64,000 nucleotides of DNA. It comes from Rhipidocladum racemiflorum. Taxonomy: Eukaryota > Streptophyta > Magnoliopsida > Poales > Poaceae. The notes under the pieces are model-generated. The model saw nothing but the letters and a program-made list of their open reading frames with translations, searched no databases and was not told the DNA's origin. The stretch lies in the NCBI GenBank assembly GCA_036346355.1, contig JAYEVF010000102.1, forward strand, positions 1 through 64,000, written 5' to 3'. The translations under genes and the position numbers were made by a program. Below, piece after piece: positions 22,918 to 33,403 of the stretch (positions are counted from its first letter, which is position 1; every line of letters starts with the position of its first letter).

Positions 22918-25900
22918 TTAATGCGCCTTCCCAATCTCTAGACCGTAAATAGTAACTGCAGTGGCTGCGAACAACGCCACCGACGAACAGGCGAGCACCT
23001 TGGCGGCCGGAGCAAGGCGCGCCCTTGCCGAGCTCGGCACGGCGGCGAGAAGCATGAACCCGAAGCCGGACACAAATGCGGAGGTCAGGACAACCATGAA
23101 GACGTCCATAGCCCCCGTCTTCTGGTCGTCTTTCTCACCGAGAGACCCTCCCAGAACGCTCATGATCGCTGCCATTGTCGCCGCTGTCACCTTGCTCGCG
23201 ATGTCTTCCATCGCCTTGATCCTGGCCTCTTGATGCTCCTGGTTGCCCACGCCGGCGCTGCCACGGCTGGCAATGCAGTGCTGGAGGACGAAGCAAACAA
23301 CGGCTGTAATAACCAACGGCGCGAACGCCGCAAAAATGAGGTTTCCAAGGACATCGAAGGCTGCTGCGAACGCGGCGCAGGCGAGCGAGCAGAGCAAAAA
23401 GGCGTTGGCGAGCTTGATCGCGCTGGCGAGGAAGCGCCGGAGCCGCCGGTTGGTGATCTCCGGCACATTCTTCGACACCGTCATCACGAACATGCCGGAG
23501 ATTGCGGTGGAGAACATGAAGAAGATGGCGACGTAGACAGCCCTTGTTGCGCCGGCGGACACCTTCGTTGCGCTGAACAGGACGCCTACCAGACCCCCGA
23601 ATGCCGAGTTGGTGACGCAAGAGGTGGTCTTGTACGCGGAATCCAGCTCCTCCTTGTCCTCCTCGTATGCCGCCGCCTCGTCGCCTCCCCCAGAACGGCG
23701 CCTCAGGCACCAGTGCACCGCGGCGACCGGCAGCGCTATCGCCGTAACCGCTCCGAGGCCAATGAACTTGTAGAGCCTCAGCCTGCCCGGCAGCAGCGCC
23801 AGGAGGAGGCTAACAAGCGTAAGCCCGGACAGAGCGGAACAGACGACGAATAGGCACTTGGAGGCGACGCGCTGGCCGCCCGAGACGAGGCTCTCCGGCA
23901 GTCCGAGCATGTTCACGCTAAGAAGCATGAGGGCCATGCCGCTGACGAAGGTGACAAAGGCGAGCAGCAGCGAGACGGTGAAGCCAGTATTGCTCGGATG
24001 CTTGGCCTCCTTGGGAAGGCAAAAGCAGGCCAAAAGCACAGCAAGGCCGAAGACAGCGGCAGCGCCGCCGACCTCGAGGTTCTCCTTGGCATCGGCCTTG
24101 TGGCGTTGCTCCACGGTCTCCCTCGTAGCGGTTGCAGTTGCGTAGCCCTCCTCGGCCTGCAATATTGGAAGATAGTATTCGCTTAGTCGAGACCAGTGCC
24201 TCAACCTGTGCACGTGCATGCAACAGTTAGTGCATTTATTGTACCGAAAGAGAACTGAAGAGACCTGAGAGGTAAATTTCTGAATTGGGAAAAATACTGC
24301 TACTTCGCAGGAGGCAAGGTCCCATTCAGCTATTTGGTTCGGCCATTCATTGTAGTCTATTCGAATATTCTGGCCCAGCCAAATCTCGCCCAACGTGATA
24401 GACCATCAGCGGCGGATATAGGCCCCGGGCTGCCCGTGCTGTAGCCCCGGGGCTTAGTACCGAGAGCCCATTAATTTTTTTTTTAAATACTATTGAAAAA
24501 TAATTAAAATCAGAGACTTAATTTAAGATCAGTTGGTCTAGCCCGGGGCTTGAATCTGGGCTGGCTCCGCCCCTGTAGACCATTAAACACACAACTAACA
24601 TACTTCTTGCGTACTTTTGAATTAACATAAGCCTAGCTTAGTCCAAGCTGCAAATCAAATTGGGATGTTGCCTGTTGGGCCGAGTGCGTGGGCCCAGTCT
24701 ACCACTCTACGGAACTAAGAGAGTTAGGCCATTATTGGGCCTGAAAATAATGTTGAGGTTCAGTGACACCAGGTTAAGTTTGCCTCTCACACAGTCAAAT
24801 GTGATTCTTAAGCCTTGTTTATTTAGGATTAGTCCCTTTTTCTTTTGTGTTTTTTCTTTATTTTAAAAGCGTCTCTTTTTCTTTGTGTTTTTTCTTTAGC
24901 TTAAAAGCGAAAAAACAAGTCATAAACAGGGGGGGTGACTTTTTAGCTGGCCTTTTTTAAAAGCCATAGACCTTCGTATAACTAAAAGCTAAAAGCATAT
25001 GAGAACTATTCTTTAGGCTTATCATGGTTTGTTTTAGACCAATATCACTGAAATTAAGGTAAAATTATCTACCTCTATCATGTATAAAAATAGACTGCTT
25101 TAAGCTATTTAAGCAAAAATGGTGGCTTTAAGCTATAAGCTAAAAAGTCTAGTATAAACAAATAGGACCTTAGACATTTTGGCTTATAACTTAAATCCAG
25201 CTTTTTGGTTTAAGCAGCTTAAAAACATTCAAGAGATTAGTACCTTTTATACATGGTAGAGATAGGTAATTTTACCTTAACTTCAATAGTATTGGTGTAA
25301 AACTATCCCGCAATAAGTTGAAAACACATCTTTGGTGGCTACTGGCATTTAGTAACATGAGGCTTATGGCTATTAAAAAATCATAGGTAAAAAGTCAACC
25401 ATAATGTTGGGTTTGGGTTTTTTTTGGCTTCTAAGAGCAAGTACAATAGTAAGTTAAAAGCTAGCTTGTGCAATAACTTGTCTCTAAATGTTATCTCTAG
25501 ATGCTATGCAATAACTATATCTTCTCTCTTGTACATAAATAATCTATATATGCTCTCATGCAAAGCTGGGTACTAAATAAGAGCCAGCTCTCTTCTCTTT
25601 TCTCACTCTTTCATAGATAAAACTGATGTGCACATGCTAAGAGCCAGCTAATGTGACTTTATTGTATATGCCCTAAGTTAGAGAAAAAAGACAAAGCAAA
25701 CTAACCTTAGCGTTAAGTCATAGTTTATTTTTTACCAGTGCTGTTCGTATATAAGTGCATGAGTTTCGGTTAATGAGTTTAAAAAGGTTAGGCGACTGAA
25801 AAAACTTCGTCAAAGACCAAAGTCCAGTGCACACGATGAGTTGATGATTTAACTTTAGCATGATTGTCAAATTCTGTTTGTCCCTTGTCATTGTCCACAA

Positions 25901-26668
25901 GTAACACGGACGGCATCTGCTGAACTCAGCCTCATCAAGCCCCAACATTCACGTTCGTTTGATGACCGTACGACGACCAACCAACACAAGGGGAGCGAAT
26001 AACTGAAGAACCCTATGCGTATCGAATCAACGGGTTCATTCACACACTGCCCTGACTGTAAATATCCATTCAAACCACTGTCGTGGGACAAAATTTCTAG
26101 TACAGCAAGCTGAATCTGTTCAAGTGACTGACAAGCCTCGGGTCCAAATCCAAAATTTCTAGTACATTAAGCTGACTCTGTTCAAGTGACTGACAAGCCT
26201 CTGTTCCACATCCAAAATTCATCAGATCATCCAACTGTCACTGGAAAATCACAAACACAACCGTCAAGACAAGCTAAGCAGCAGAAACATCCGTTCATCC
26301 ATAATCTCACTTCACTTTTTTTTTGTCATCCGGACGCGTGCGTTTCGCAGGGGGCGTGTCGTGCGAGTAGTTAGGGAAACATAGCCTGTGCACATCGCAG
26401 TGGTGTGCACATATGCAAATATTAAATTTGGACTGTTCAGATCTCATCCAACGGTAGCTTTATCAGTGGTAAGTGCAAAATGTTTGCACATATGATTTTT
26501 AAGGCACCGTTGGATGGAATCTGAATGGCCTAGATTTAATATTTGTATATATGCACAGCACTGTGATGTGCACAGGATATGCTCCCGAGAGTTAGAGACC
26601 TGACTAACCTGGGCGAGGGTACGGGTTTCCGGCGACGGCGTCAGGCGGCGATCGACGTCCTTCTCCAT
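22918..26668 (-). CDS. Host gene: polytopic membrane protein, two exons
   Basis: Exon 1 is 26,609-26,668 (ATG at 26,668; reads MEKDVDRRLTPSPETRTLAQ) and exon 2 is 24,156-22,918. The donor is CCCAG|GTTAGT and the acceptor ATTGCAG|GCC, both phase 0, giving 432 residues. The frame upstream of the acceptor is also open for 79 codons, but that stretch is intron. Hydrophobic segments lie at about residues 50-67, 79-103, 120-143, 148-170, 225-246, 264-284, 287-313, 369-393 and 404-427. A charged loop (about 171-200, Glu/Asp-rich) separates the first four from the rest, and a second hydrophilic loop spans 314-368. The frame is intact and GC-rich, unlike the transposon relics around it, so I take it as a live gene. 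I do not recognise the family; a plant-specific membrane protein of unknown role is the safest call. Confidence 0.8.
24407..24575. mobile_element. hAT-type MITE, 169 bp
   Basis: Ends CAGCGGCGGA and CAGGGGCGGA (inverted), flanked by the perfect 8-bp direct repeat TAGACCAT at 24,399-24,406 and 24,576-24,583. Eight-bp duplication and CAG-type ends are hAT features. Confidence 0.85.
24818..25420. repeat. Long imperfect inverted repeat (fold-back MITE-like)
   Basis: The reverse complement of about 24,985-25,160 aligns with about 25,175-25,365: both read CTTATA, then TTTTTATACATG or TTTTATACATGG, then ATTTTACCTTAA, then ATATTGGT or GTATTGGT. In a transcript of the intron it could form a hairpin of about 170 bp. 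It may be two MITEs of one family head to head, or one palindromic element. Confidence 0.65.
25435..25673. mobile_element. Tourist-like MITE, 239 bp
   Basis: Ends GAGCAAGTACAATAGT and GGGCATATACAATAAA (inverted), flanked by TAA on both sides (25,432-25,434 and 25,674-25,676). A 3-bp TAA duplication is typical of Tourist/PIF-Harbinger MITEs. Confidence 0.75.
26091..26214. repeat. 62-bp tandem duplication
   Basis: AAATTTCTAGTAC followed by CTGTTCAAGTGACTGACAAG occurs twice, at 26,091-26,152 and 26,153-26,214, with about five differences. Confidence 0.85.
26384..26577. mobile_element. Fold-back MITE next to exon 1
   Basis: Almost the whole element is palindromic. The left arm GCCTGTGCACATCGCAGTGG and the inverted right arm (starting TCCTGTGCACATCACAGTG) pair, and the similarity continues inward through ATCTCATCCAACGG. 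TA flanks both sides, but the superfamily is not certain. Its edge is about 30 bp from the exon 1 donor. Confidence 0.7.
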
Positions 26669-26897
26669 CACGCGGGGCGGCGGAGGAACTGACGAACGTA
26701 ACGCAGCAAGAAATTAACCAAGCATGAGCCATTTTCTTGGTCCTGTCCCATTGTACTCAGAAGGAAAGGGAGCTTAAAATCAGTAGTACAATCGGCGTTG
26801 TTTTCACCTACGCGTCGATCTTCTGCAGTGACCTGCTGGGAGGATGCGCGCCCCTCTTCGCCCTGCGTTTTGCTTCGCTCGTCGGTCAGAGCCGCCG

Positions 26898-26904
26898 TAT
26901 TTAT
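26898..26904 (-). promoter_or_regulatory. TATA-like box upstream of the host gene
   Basis: ATAAATA on the minus strand, about 230 bp upstream of the ATG at 26,668, in a CG-rich setting. Position fits a core promoter with a 5' leader of about 200 nt, but this is inferred. Confidence 0.35.
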
Positions 26905-27169
26905 CAGCTATCCGCCCTGCCTGCAGTTATATATTGAAGTGCGTTGAGCGCCCAATCTTACAGAGCTTATTGAGAGTAGTAGGTCATCCAAAAAGAAGAA
27001 AAGAAATAGCAAAGCTTGCCAAAATCATTGTTTGGCGTGAAAAAGCGAATAGTATGACAGGGATCTATCGGATTGCTGCCCACGAGTCGTGCTCATATGA
27101 AGAAGAAAAAGGGAATTAAAATAGTACACTGAAAGGTTCGTGCTTTTTGTTCTTTTCCTGTCTCGTCTT

Positions 27170-27342
27170 TTAAAATTTCCTGTGAGCTTCAGGCGTCATT
27201 GTAGCGATGGGGGGAGAAAAACTATACAACCAGCCCAAAATGCTTAGCACTTCAACATCACAATCCAAAATTTCAGCTTGCTAAGATCTAGCCCCTTGTC
27301 CAAAAAGGAAAAGGAAAAATCATCCAAATATATGGGATCTTG
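27170..27342. repeat. Direct duplication, copy 1
   Basis: From AAAATTTCCTGTGAGC to ATATATGGGATC this is about 90% the same as 28,046-28,210 in the same orientation. No TG...CA ends, primer site or target duplication were seen, so it does not look like a TRIM retroelement. Confidence 0.8.
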
Positions 27343-28045
27343 AAGGGTCTAGTTCCTCAGCTCCCAGCTTCTTTAGACGATGAAGATTCAGTCGAGATCT
27401 AATTAAATTATAGTAGCATATCACAACTGCGATCCAGAAAGTGATCTTCAACAACGAGCTGGCTCCTCATCAGCGCCGCTCGAGATGAATTCCAGCTCAA
27501 AGATTCCTGAAACAAGGTCGAAAACCCAGGAACAATAGCTAACAAGGACGCGCACGAAGGCCCGCTAAACATACAAACGCCACAAACATTACGGCTACGA
27601 CCGGCGAGCCCACGAATGAACCGCAAGAAAATAAAGAGCTAATTAACGATCGATCGATATTACGTGAGGTCAGCGCGCGGCACTTCCACTGGAGCCCAAG
27701 GAAAAGCTTAACTTGTATGGTCAACAGACCAAAACATAATAGAAACGCTCGTGAGAGTGGAATCCGAATCGAAGAAGAAGACGAGGACGACGACGCTGAG
27801 CTCACTGAGGAAAAAAAAATCGGGAGCTTTTTTTGTGGTACAACAAAAGCAATAAAATCTACAAAAAAAAGTGTGTTCTTACCTCGCGCGTACGTATTCA
27901 CCTGGGTCCTGCCACGGGTCTACGTGCCGGTGGAGATCGGCGGCGCTGTCCCCAAAGTTTTCGACCACCGTTAGTGTCGCCGGCAGAGCGGAGGAAGGAG
28001 AAGTGTTTTTCTCGGTCTTCGGATGGACGAGAAAGTTGTTGTGTC
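27343..28045 (-). other. Possible spliced transcription unit of unknown kind
   Basis: On the minus strand there are good splice signals: CCCAG|GTGAATACG near 27,910, GCGAG|GTAAGAAC near 27,885, and TTGTTTCAG before GAATCTTTGAGC near 27,515. After the last acceptor a short open frame ends LDRSCDMLL-stop near 27,408. Upstream GC-rich sequence around 27,900-28,030 resembles a 5' leader. No protein domain was recognised, so it could be a non-coding or captured unit. Confidence 0.2.
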
Positions 28046-28210
28046 CTCCAAAATTTCCTGTGAGCGTCAGGAGTCATTGTAGCGATGGGGGGAGAAAAAC
28101 TATACAACCAACCCAAAATGATTAGCACTTGAACATCGCAATCCAAAATTTCAGCTTGCTAAGATAGTCCAAAAAGGAAAAAAGAAAAATCATCCAAATA
28201 TATGGGATCA
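28046..28210. repeat. Direct duplication, copy 2
   Basis: Counterpart of 27,170-27,342, offset about 871 bp; it ends with a short extra repeat, ATCATCCAAATATA. Confidence 0.8.
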
Positions 28211-28477
28211 TCCAAATATACGAAATTAGCCCTGTTGCAATCAATGGCACCAGATTTCTAAAGCATGCGTATTGATTGCTGACGCTATTGATTACTGACG
28301 CTTGAGCTCTACATGCATACATGACAATTGAGTATCCTTGCTTTGAGAATTGGGATCACACCATTTCCAAACTATTTAATATGGCCACAATAGAAAATTA
28401 GCACTCTATTAATCACTCATTGGTACGTGAGATTATGTCTAAAACGACAAGAAATATGATATCGGAGGTAATATTTG

Positions 28478-28800
28478 CTCACGGTGCAGGCTTGTTGGTA
28501 AGTACAGCCGCAATGATACATCAAGTTTTTTTCGTAAGTATAGCCACAATGATATAGTAAGTTTTTATGTAAGAACGCGCATGGTGTACGTGAAACCACA
28601 AGAATGTAATAGGATCAGAAACACCGAGCATACGTGTGCCAAAACCCAGCGGAGGATTGACAAAACGAATCCTCAGGCAAAGGAACAAGCTTTTTTAGTG
28701 AAAAAACTTGTCTTGCTTACGGTGCAGGTTTTGTTCGTAAGTATAGCCGCAATGGTCATCAAGTTTTTTTTCGTAATTATAGCCACAATGATTCATCAAG
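28478..28800. repeat. Repeated AAGTATAGCCGCAATG-type segments
   Basis: Two related blocks (28,478-28,570 and 28,716-28,800) each start GGTGCAGG and hold two variants of GTAAGTATAGCCNCAATG followed by ATCAAGTTTTT. The sequence between them has no gene. Confidence 0.7.
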
Positions 28801-28803
28801 TTT

Positions 28804-28990
28804 CACTACTATAGATCTGGCTTTTCATACCGGCCCATCAGTACTGGTTATACATGAACCGAGACTAATAATTACATCTGTCCCGGTTCAACGGTCTTTT
28901 GGTGCGGAGGGCACATCAGTAATGTTAGATCATCAGTACCAGTTGGTTACACCACTTAATAATTTGACCGTAAGGTCGAGCAACTGGTTA
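28804..28990 (+). mobile_element. CACTA transposon end fragment
   Basis: Begins CACTACTATAGATC, a CACTA-type terminus, followed by subterminal repeats reading CATCAGTACTGG and CATCAGTACCAG around CCCGGTTCA. The other end and a transposase were not seen, so only a fragment or a very short derivative is present. Confidence 0.5.
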
Positions 28991-29514
28991 TATTTTCCTT
29001 TGAATAAAATACTTTACTATTTCGTTGAGTATGATTGTGGTATTTACCGATGTTGAGACTGTGTGCACTAGCGTGATCCTGGACTAGTGCTGAATACACA
29101 GAGTCCGAATTTGCATATTTGGGTCCCGACAGCGACAGAGTATATCGCCGAACCAACAGTAGACAAAAAGCCACGGCGCACGATGAACATGCGACATAGT
29201 TTCTGTCGCCTGATGGTAGGGCGACAGGATAAAAATCGATCTATCAACAGACGACAGAAGGCCTGTCGCTCTATCAACGAGCGATAAGAGGCATGTCACC
29301 CTACCAACGAGCGAGAGGATTTAGTTTCAACTTTTTTTAATAATTCATTTTTTTTTTAGAAAATTGCAGAAATAAATATAATTGCTCAGCCACACAATGC
29401 TTCTCAAATATAATCCTCGATACATACTACTGCAGAAGATAAGGTCGGTCACATTCTTTATTACGACTTAAAACTGCAGAAAATAAGGTCCGCCACATTC
29501 TGAAATCAGACGTC

Positions 29515-30097
29515 TACTGAGTGCATCGAGACCACTTCCCCTTCGCCCATGCCTCCGGTGGGGCTTCTCTGGCACGACGTGCCCTCTCTAGCTTCCTCTA
29601 TCTCGGCCTCCTCCTCCTCCGCTTCCTTTCTACATGTCTCCTCGCGTGCTGCATCACGCTACTCTTGTAGATGTCGTCTGAGCTCCTCGTCCCGGTTTGC
29701 TTGATCAAGGAGTTTTTGGGGTTGATCTCCATATCAAACCACTACTCAAATTCACACAGTAGCGGAGGCGACTACATGATACATAAATTAGCAAAGCGTC
29801 ATGTAGAAATATTATGAAATACATATGATTATTACTATATGATGATTCATTAAGCTCTACTTCGGCGGGTCGAAGGCGTAGTTGCAGCACTTCCAATACC
29901 TCCTCTTCCAAATTGTAATTTCCCAAGAGCGGACAAGCCTGCAAGAATCTCTGCACAAACACATCGATGGGATAGCTCCACGAGGTAGGAGGAGGTCCTA
30001 GTACGCTGAATTGAGCGGACAGCCCGAAGCGCCTCCCTCTTCCTTTGTTTTCCCCTTTTCCACTTGCATGCCTCGGCATATTCGGTTGATCCTCCAC
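29515..30097 (-). pseudogene. GRF-companion type protein pseudogene
   Basis: On the minus strand an ATG at 30,097 starts MEDQPNMPRHASGKGENKGR. After a gap with stops, the segment at about 29,745-29,520 reads WFDMEINPKNSLIKQ and then a Glu/Arg-rich helix. That resembles the region after the GRF zinc finger ('CDFEQWIDTE' type) seen at 5,113 in the large MULE. The zinc-finger exon itself was not found. It is broken by stops and frame changes. Confidence 0.35.
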
Positions 30098-30109
30098 TTG
30101 TTTTTATTC

Positions 30110-30185
30110 TTTGCTCCCTCTCCTTTTTTTTCTCTTCTTCTTCCCTTCTCGCTTCTTTTCTCTCTTCTCTCGGTTCTGCCTTTCC
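30110..30185. repeat. Polypyrimidine tract
   Basis: A CTTCT/CTCT-rich run just upstream of the minus-strand pseudogene, in the same relative place as the tract at 21,870-22,010 in the large MULE. Confidence 0.7.
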
Positions 30186-30713
30186 TGTTGGTCTCGCTCG
30201 GTGAGAAGGAAGGCAGACGGGTGGTATGAAGGACAGCTTACTACCTTATATAAAGCGCCCACCAATAATTGATTTATTATCTATCGCCTGTTTGTCTGAA
30301 AAAGAGGGCTGTAGTGTGGTGTCGTTTTAGTCTTAAAACGCGGTGGGTGGCAGAATGTTGTCACTTCGCTCTGAGGTCACCAGTGTCTTGTCTGTCGGTT
30401 TGAGATGGGTAGTGCTTTGTCGCTTGGTGGTGTGCAGAGTGTTGTCGAATCAGGCTATGGTGTGTGTCGTCCAATCGTCCACTTTGGCCTGAAAAACCAT
30501 CAATCGATTTTTATTCAGTCGCCAAGCCATCGGGCGATAGGGGCTCTATCGCCCATTGATCGGTCAATAGGCGTTCTATCGCCCGTTCATCCGGCAATAG
30601 GGGGAGCCTAGGGGCCATGTCGCCCTACCAACGAGCGACAGGGGTATATTTATGTTTTTTTTCCGACGTACATTTTTGAAATTTTGAACAAAATATGTAT
30701 TATTAAAAAAAAT

Positions 30714-31400
30714 TTCAATACTTTTGTGCTATTGTGAATTTATTCATATCTCTATATTTCTAGGCATACTTGCATGTGTGCATAAAAAAAATTCAACCCC
30801 CCCCCCCCCAGCCACCGACACACAAAAGACCAAGAGACAAGTTTTCTCATCTTTTGTCTCAACAATTATACACCCTCCGGTCACAAATAGATATCATTTT
30901 AGAAATTGAAATAATCACAAAATATAATTTTGATCACTAATTTCTATTATAATATATTTATAAGGCATAATAAAATTATAATATTATAAAATTACTTTTT
31001 GAAATGAATATATATATATATTATTTTCTTGTATTTAATATAAATATTTGAAAAAATATTAATAGTTAAAATTTTAAAATTTTGATTCTACCTATATTCA
31101 AAAGGATAACTATGTATAACTATGTAACATGCACCGAGCGTATCCTCTACTTCGGAGCGAAGGCAAGGTATGCAGGTTCCTCCTCCCTTCCGACCAATAT
31201 TCCTCCCCTGGGCCATGGCCCCCAAAAAACCAGAGGTCGGCCGCTGATTTGTGATATCCTCTCTCTCTAAAACACATCCAGAACGATTTTTCCATTTCTT
31301 GTTTGGTCGCCGTAATACATCAGGCGAACAAAATTATTTATTTTCTTCTTCTTTCGGTGTTATACATAACTAATCAGTTATCATCTAAACTAGTCTCCCT
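30714..31400. repeat. Segmental duplication, copy A
   Basis: Shares with 31,614-33,400 a series of blocks: AATACTTTTGTG, GACCAAGAGAC, CACCGAGCGTAT, AAGGCAAGG, GCAGGTTCCTCCTCCCTTCC, AACACATCC and GTAATACATCA. Copy A has about 250 bp between two blocks that is absent from copy B and starts ACACCCTCCGGTCACAAAT, a Stowaway-like start without a matching end. It also contains a 12-13 base run of C near 30,800. Confidence 0.75.
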
Positions 31401-31613
31401 TGTATTTTTAAAGTCCTTTATAAAAGGGTACTTTACTCATTTTCGTTAATGTTTTTATCAATTTTACAGCAAGTATACCCTTCAACGAGTAGATTTTAAC
31501 ACGTTGAAACAGAGAGAGTACTCACGCTTTTTCCAGTGTAATAGTAAGTAGAATTAACACACTACACACCCGGCTTTAAATACTGTTACCCAACTTTACA
31601 CACACGAATGCAC

Positions 31614-33400
31614 CTTAATACTTTTGTGACGTTGTGGCCTTATCCATATTGTCTATATTTCTAGATATATGATGAGGAGATGCAATTGCATGTATGTGTA
31701 GAAAAAAATAAACATCATGAAAATAAACAGAAGACCAAGAGACTTACAAGCTTTCTCATTTTTTTTGTCAACAAATATATCCTCTGGGCTCCTATCCTTG
31801 CCTTAATTTATTGGGGCCCTTAATCAAGCAGAAGGAGCTTGGGAACAGGAGATGAAGCCATCAAATTAACAAGCACCGAGCGTATTCTTTACTTCGGACC
31901 GAAGGCAAGGCATGCAGGTTCCTCCTCCCTTCCGACCAAATATTTCTCCCCTGGGCCAAACCCCCCAAAAAAAACAGAGGTCGGCAGCAAGGGTCCAAAA
32001 TTCGGCGAAATTCGGCGAAATCCCGGCGAAATCTCGGATTTCGGACCCCTCCGAGATTTAAAATCCCGAAAAATTCAAAAAAAATTAAAAAATTCAAATC
32101 TCGGATTTCTCGGCGAGATCTCGGCAATTTCGGGCGAAATCTCGGCAATCTCGGGTGAGATTTGATGTTTTTTTGCCGGATTTTGATTTTTGTGCATTGT
32201 ATTTGCTTGGGTTTAGGATTAAGATCATCCACAAAAAATTTCAAAATTTTTTAACATGTTTTTGACCATTTTTTGGTCGGTTCAATATGTCGGTTAGGAC
32301 TTTTCGAATTTTTTAAAATTTTTCAATATTGATTATCTTCTGAAAATTTTATGGGAATATTATGGATGTGTTAGGACCATTCACAAAAAATTTTAAAATT
32401 TTCTAAAGTGGTTTGAACTTTTTTAATACATAGGAACTTTTCTAGTGCATTGAAACAGCAGAGAAAAATGATATCTGATACTAACATTGATAGTTGGAAT
32501 CAATCTATGTATGACTATGAGAGAATAGTGGGAGTGAAAACAGTGGTACAAAACCCACTTCAAAATTATTGAATGACATATATTGAAAAACAAAATTTAA
32601 AACCTAAGATAACATGTATTTATAAATGGGTACAGTACTAACTCACCTATGTATATATGGGCGGAGATTCACATATACATGATCAGCGCTCATATTTATG
32701 GCATTGATCTTTTCTTACGGGTCAAAATTCAAAACTACAGGTGGTTTCAAAGAAAGAATCTCCCTCAAAACTGCAGGTGGTTTCAAAGAAAGAACCTCCT
32801 TTAATACATAGGAACATATATAAAACTTTTCAAATAACTTGAAGTTCATTTGTTACATTTGAAAAATCAAAAACTGATTTTATATACGATTTTTATCACG
32901 ACTTTACCACTGTTAGATTTTTTAAAAATTCCTCATGATTGATCATCATCTCAAATTTTTATGGAAACATTAGTGATGTGTTAGGACTATCCAAAAAAAA
33001 TTTCAAAATTTTTTGACGTATTTTGAACCATTTTTGAGCCAGTTCAATTTGGCCGAGATCTCGGTGATTTCGGCCGAGATCTCGGTGATTTCGTCCGAGA
33101 TCTCGGATTTCCCGGTAGAAAAAAAACCGGATTTGAAATTTGGTTTTTGCAATTCGTCCGGATTTTGTCCGAAATTTCGGATTTCGGGAACCTCCGAGAT
33201 TTGACTCAAAACGAGATTTGGAACCTTGGTCGGCAGCTGATTTGTCCTCTCTCCTCTCTCCTCTCTCCTCTCTCTACTCTCTAAAACACATCCAAAACGA
33301 TTTTTCTTTGTCCATTTCTTGTTTGTTCGTCGTAATACATCATGGGAACAAGATTATTTATTTTCTCCTCTTTTCGGGCGTTACACAACTTATCTGTAAA
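31614..33400. repeat. Segmental duplication, copy B, split by a hAT element
   Basis: Same block order as copy A but interrupted at GTCGGCAG by the 1,241-bp insertion at 31,988-33,228. Copy A therefore shows the unoccupied insertion site. A CCTCTCT tandem run lies at 33,245-33,285. Confidence 0.75.
31988..33228. mobile_element. Non-autonomous hAT-type element, 1,241 bp
   Basis: Ends CAAGGGTCCAAAATTCGG and CAAGGTTCCAAATCTCG (inverted) with a perfect 8-bp duplication GTCGGCAG at 31,980-31,987 and 33,229-33,236. Near both ends are short repeats of GAGATCTCGG and ATTTCGG. No transposase frame remains. Related shorter elements occur at 35,835 and 39,142. Confidence 0.85.
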
Positions 33401-33403
33401 CTA

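Larger units (their letters stand above)
24157..26608 (-). other. Intron of the host gene, MITE-rich
   Basis: A 2,452-bp intron with GT-AG ends. It contains a hAT-type MITE, a long inverted repeat, a Tourist-type MITE, a 62-bp tandem duplication and a fold-back MITE, listed separately. No other coding sequence was seen. Confidence 0.75.
29090..30690 (-). mobile_element. Second MULE-like element (approximate ends)
   Basis: Subterminal segments 29,204-29,252 and the reverse complement of 30,498-30,538 align (TCGCCTGATGG/TCGCCCGATGG, then AATAAAAATCGAT or similar). Both sides are rich in TATCGCCC/GGGCGATA motifs, as at the ends of the big MULE at 3,379-22,267. A GRF-companion pseudogene lies inside. 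Exact termini and a target duplication were not resolved. Confidence 0.4.

Noticed and set aside
23230..23853. 207-codon plus-strand frame
   Set aside because: It is the antisense shadow of exon 2 of the membrane-protein gene, favoured by its high GC content.
24157..24393. N-terminal 79 codons of the 491-codon open frame at 22,918-24,393
   Set aside because: A TTGCAG acceptor and a matching phase 0 exon 1 at 26,609-26,668 give a better protein start; the 79 codons lie in the intron.
27170..28210. TRIM retroelement with short LTRs
   Set aside because: The direct repeats lack TG...CA ends, a primer binding site, a purine tract and a target duplication.
30869..31520. A complete Stowaway element between ACACCCTCCGGTCACAAAT and GAAACAGAGAGAGTAC
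   Set aside because: The right-hand end is weak and the interval contains part of the segmental duplication, so the two ends probably do not belong together.
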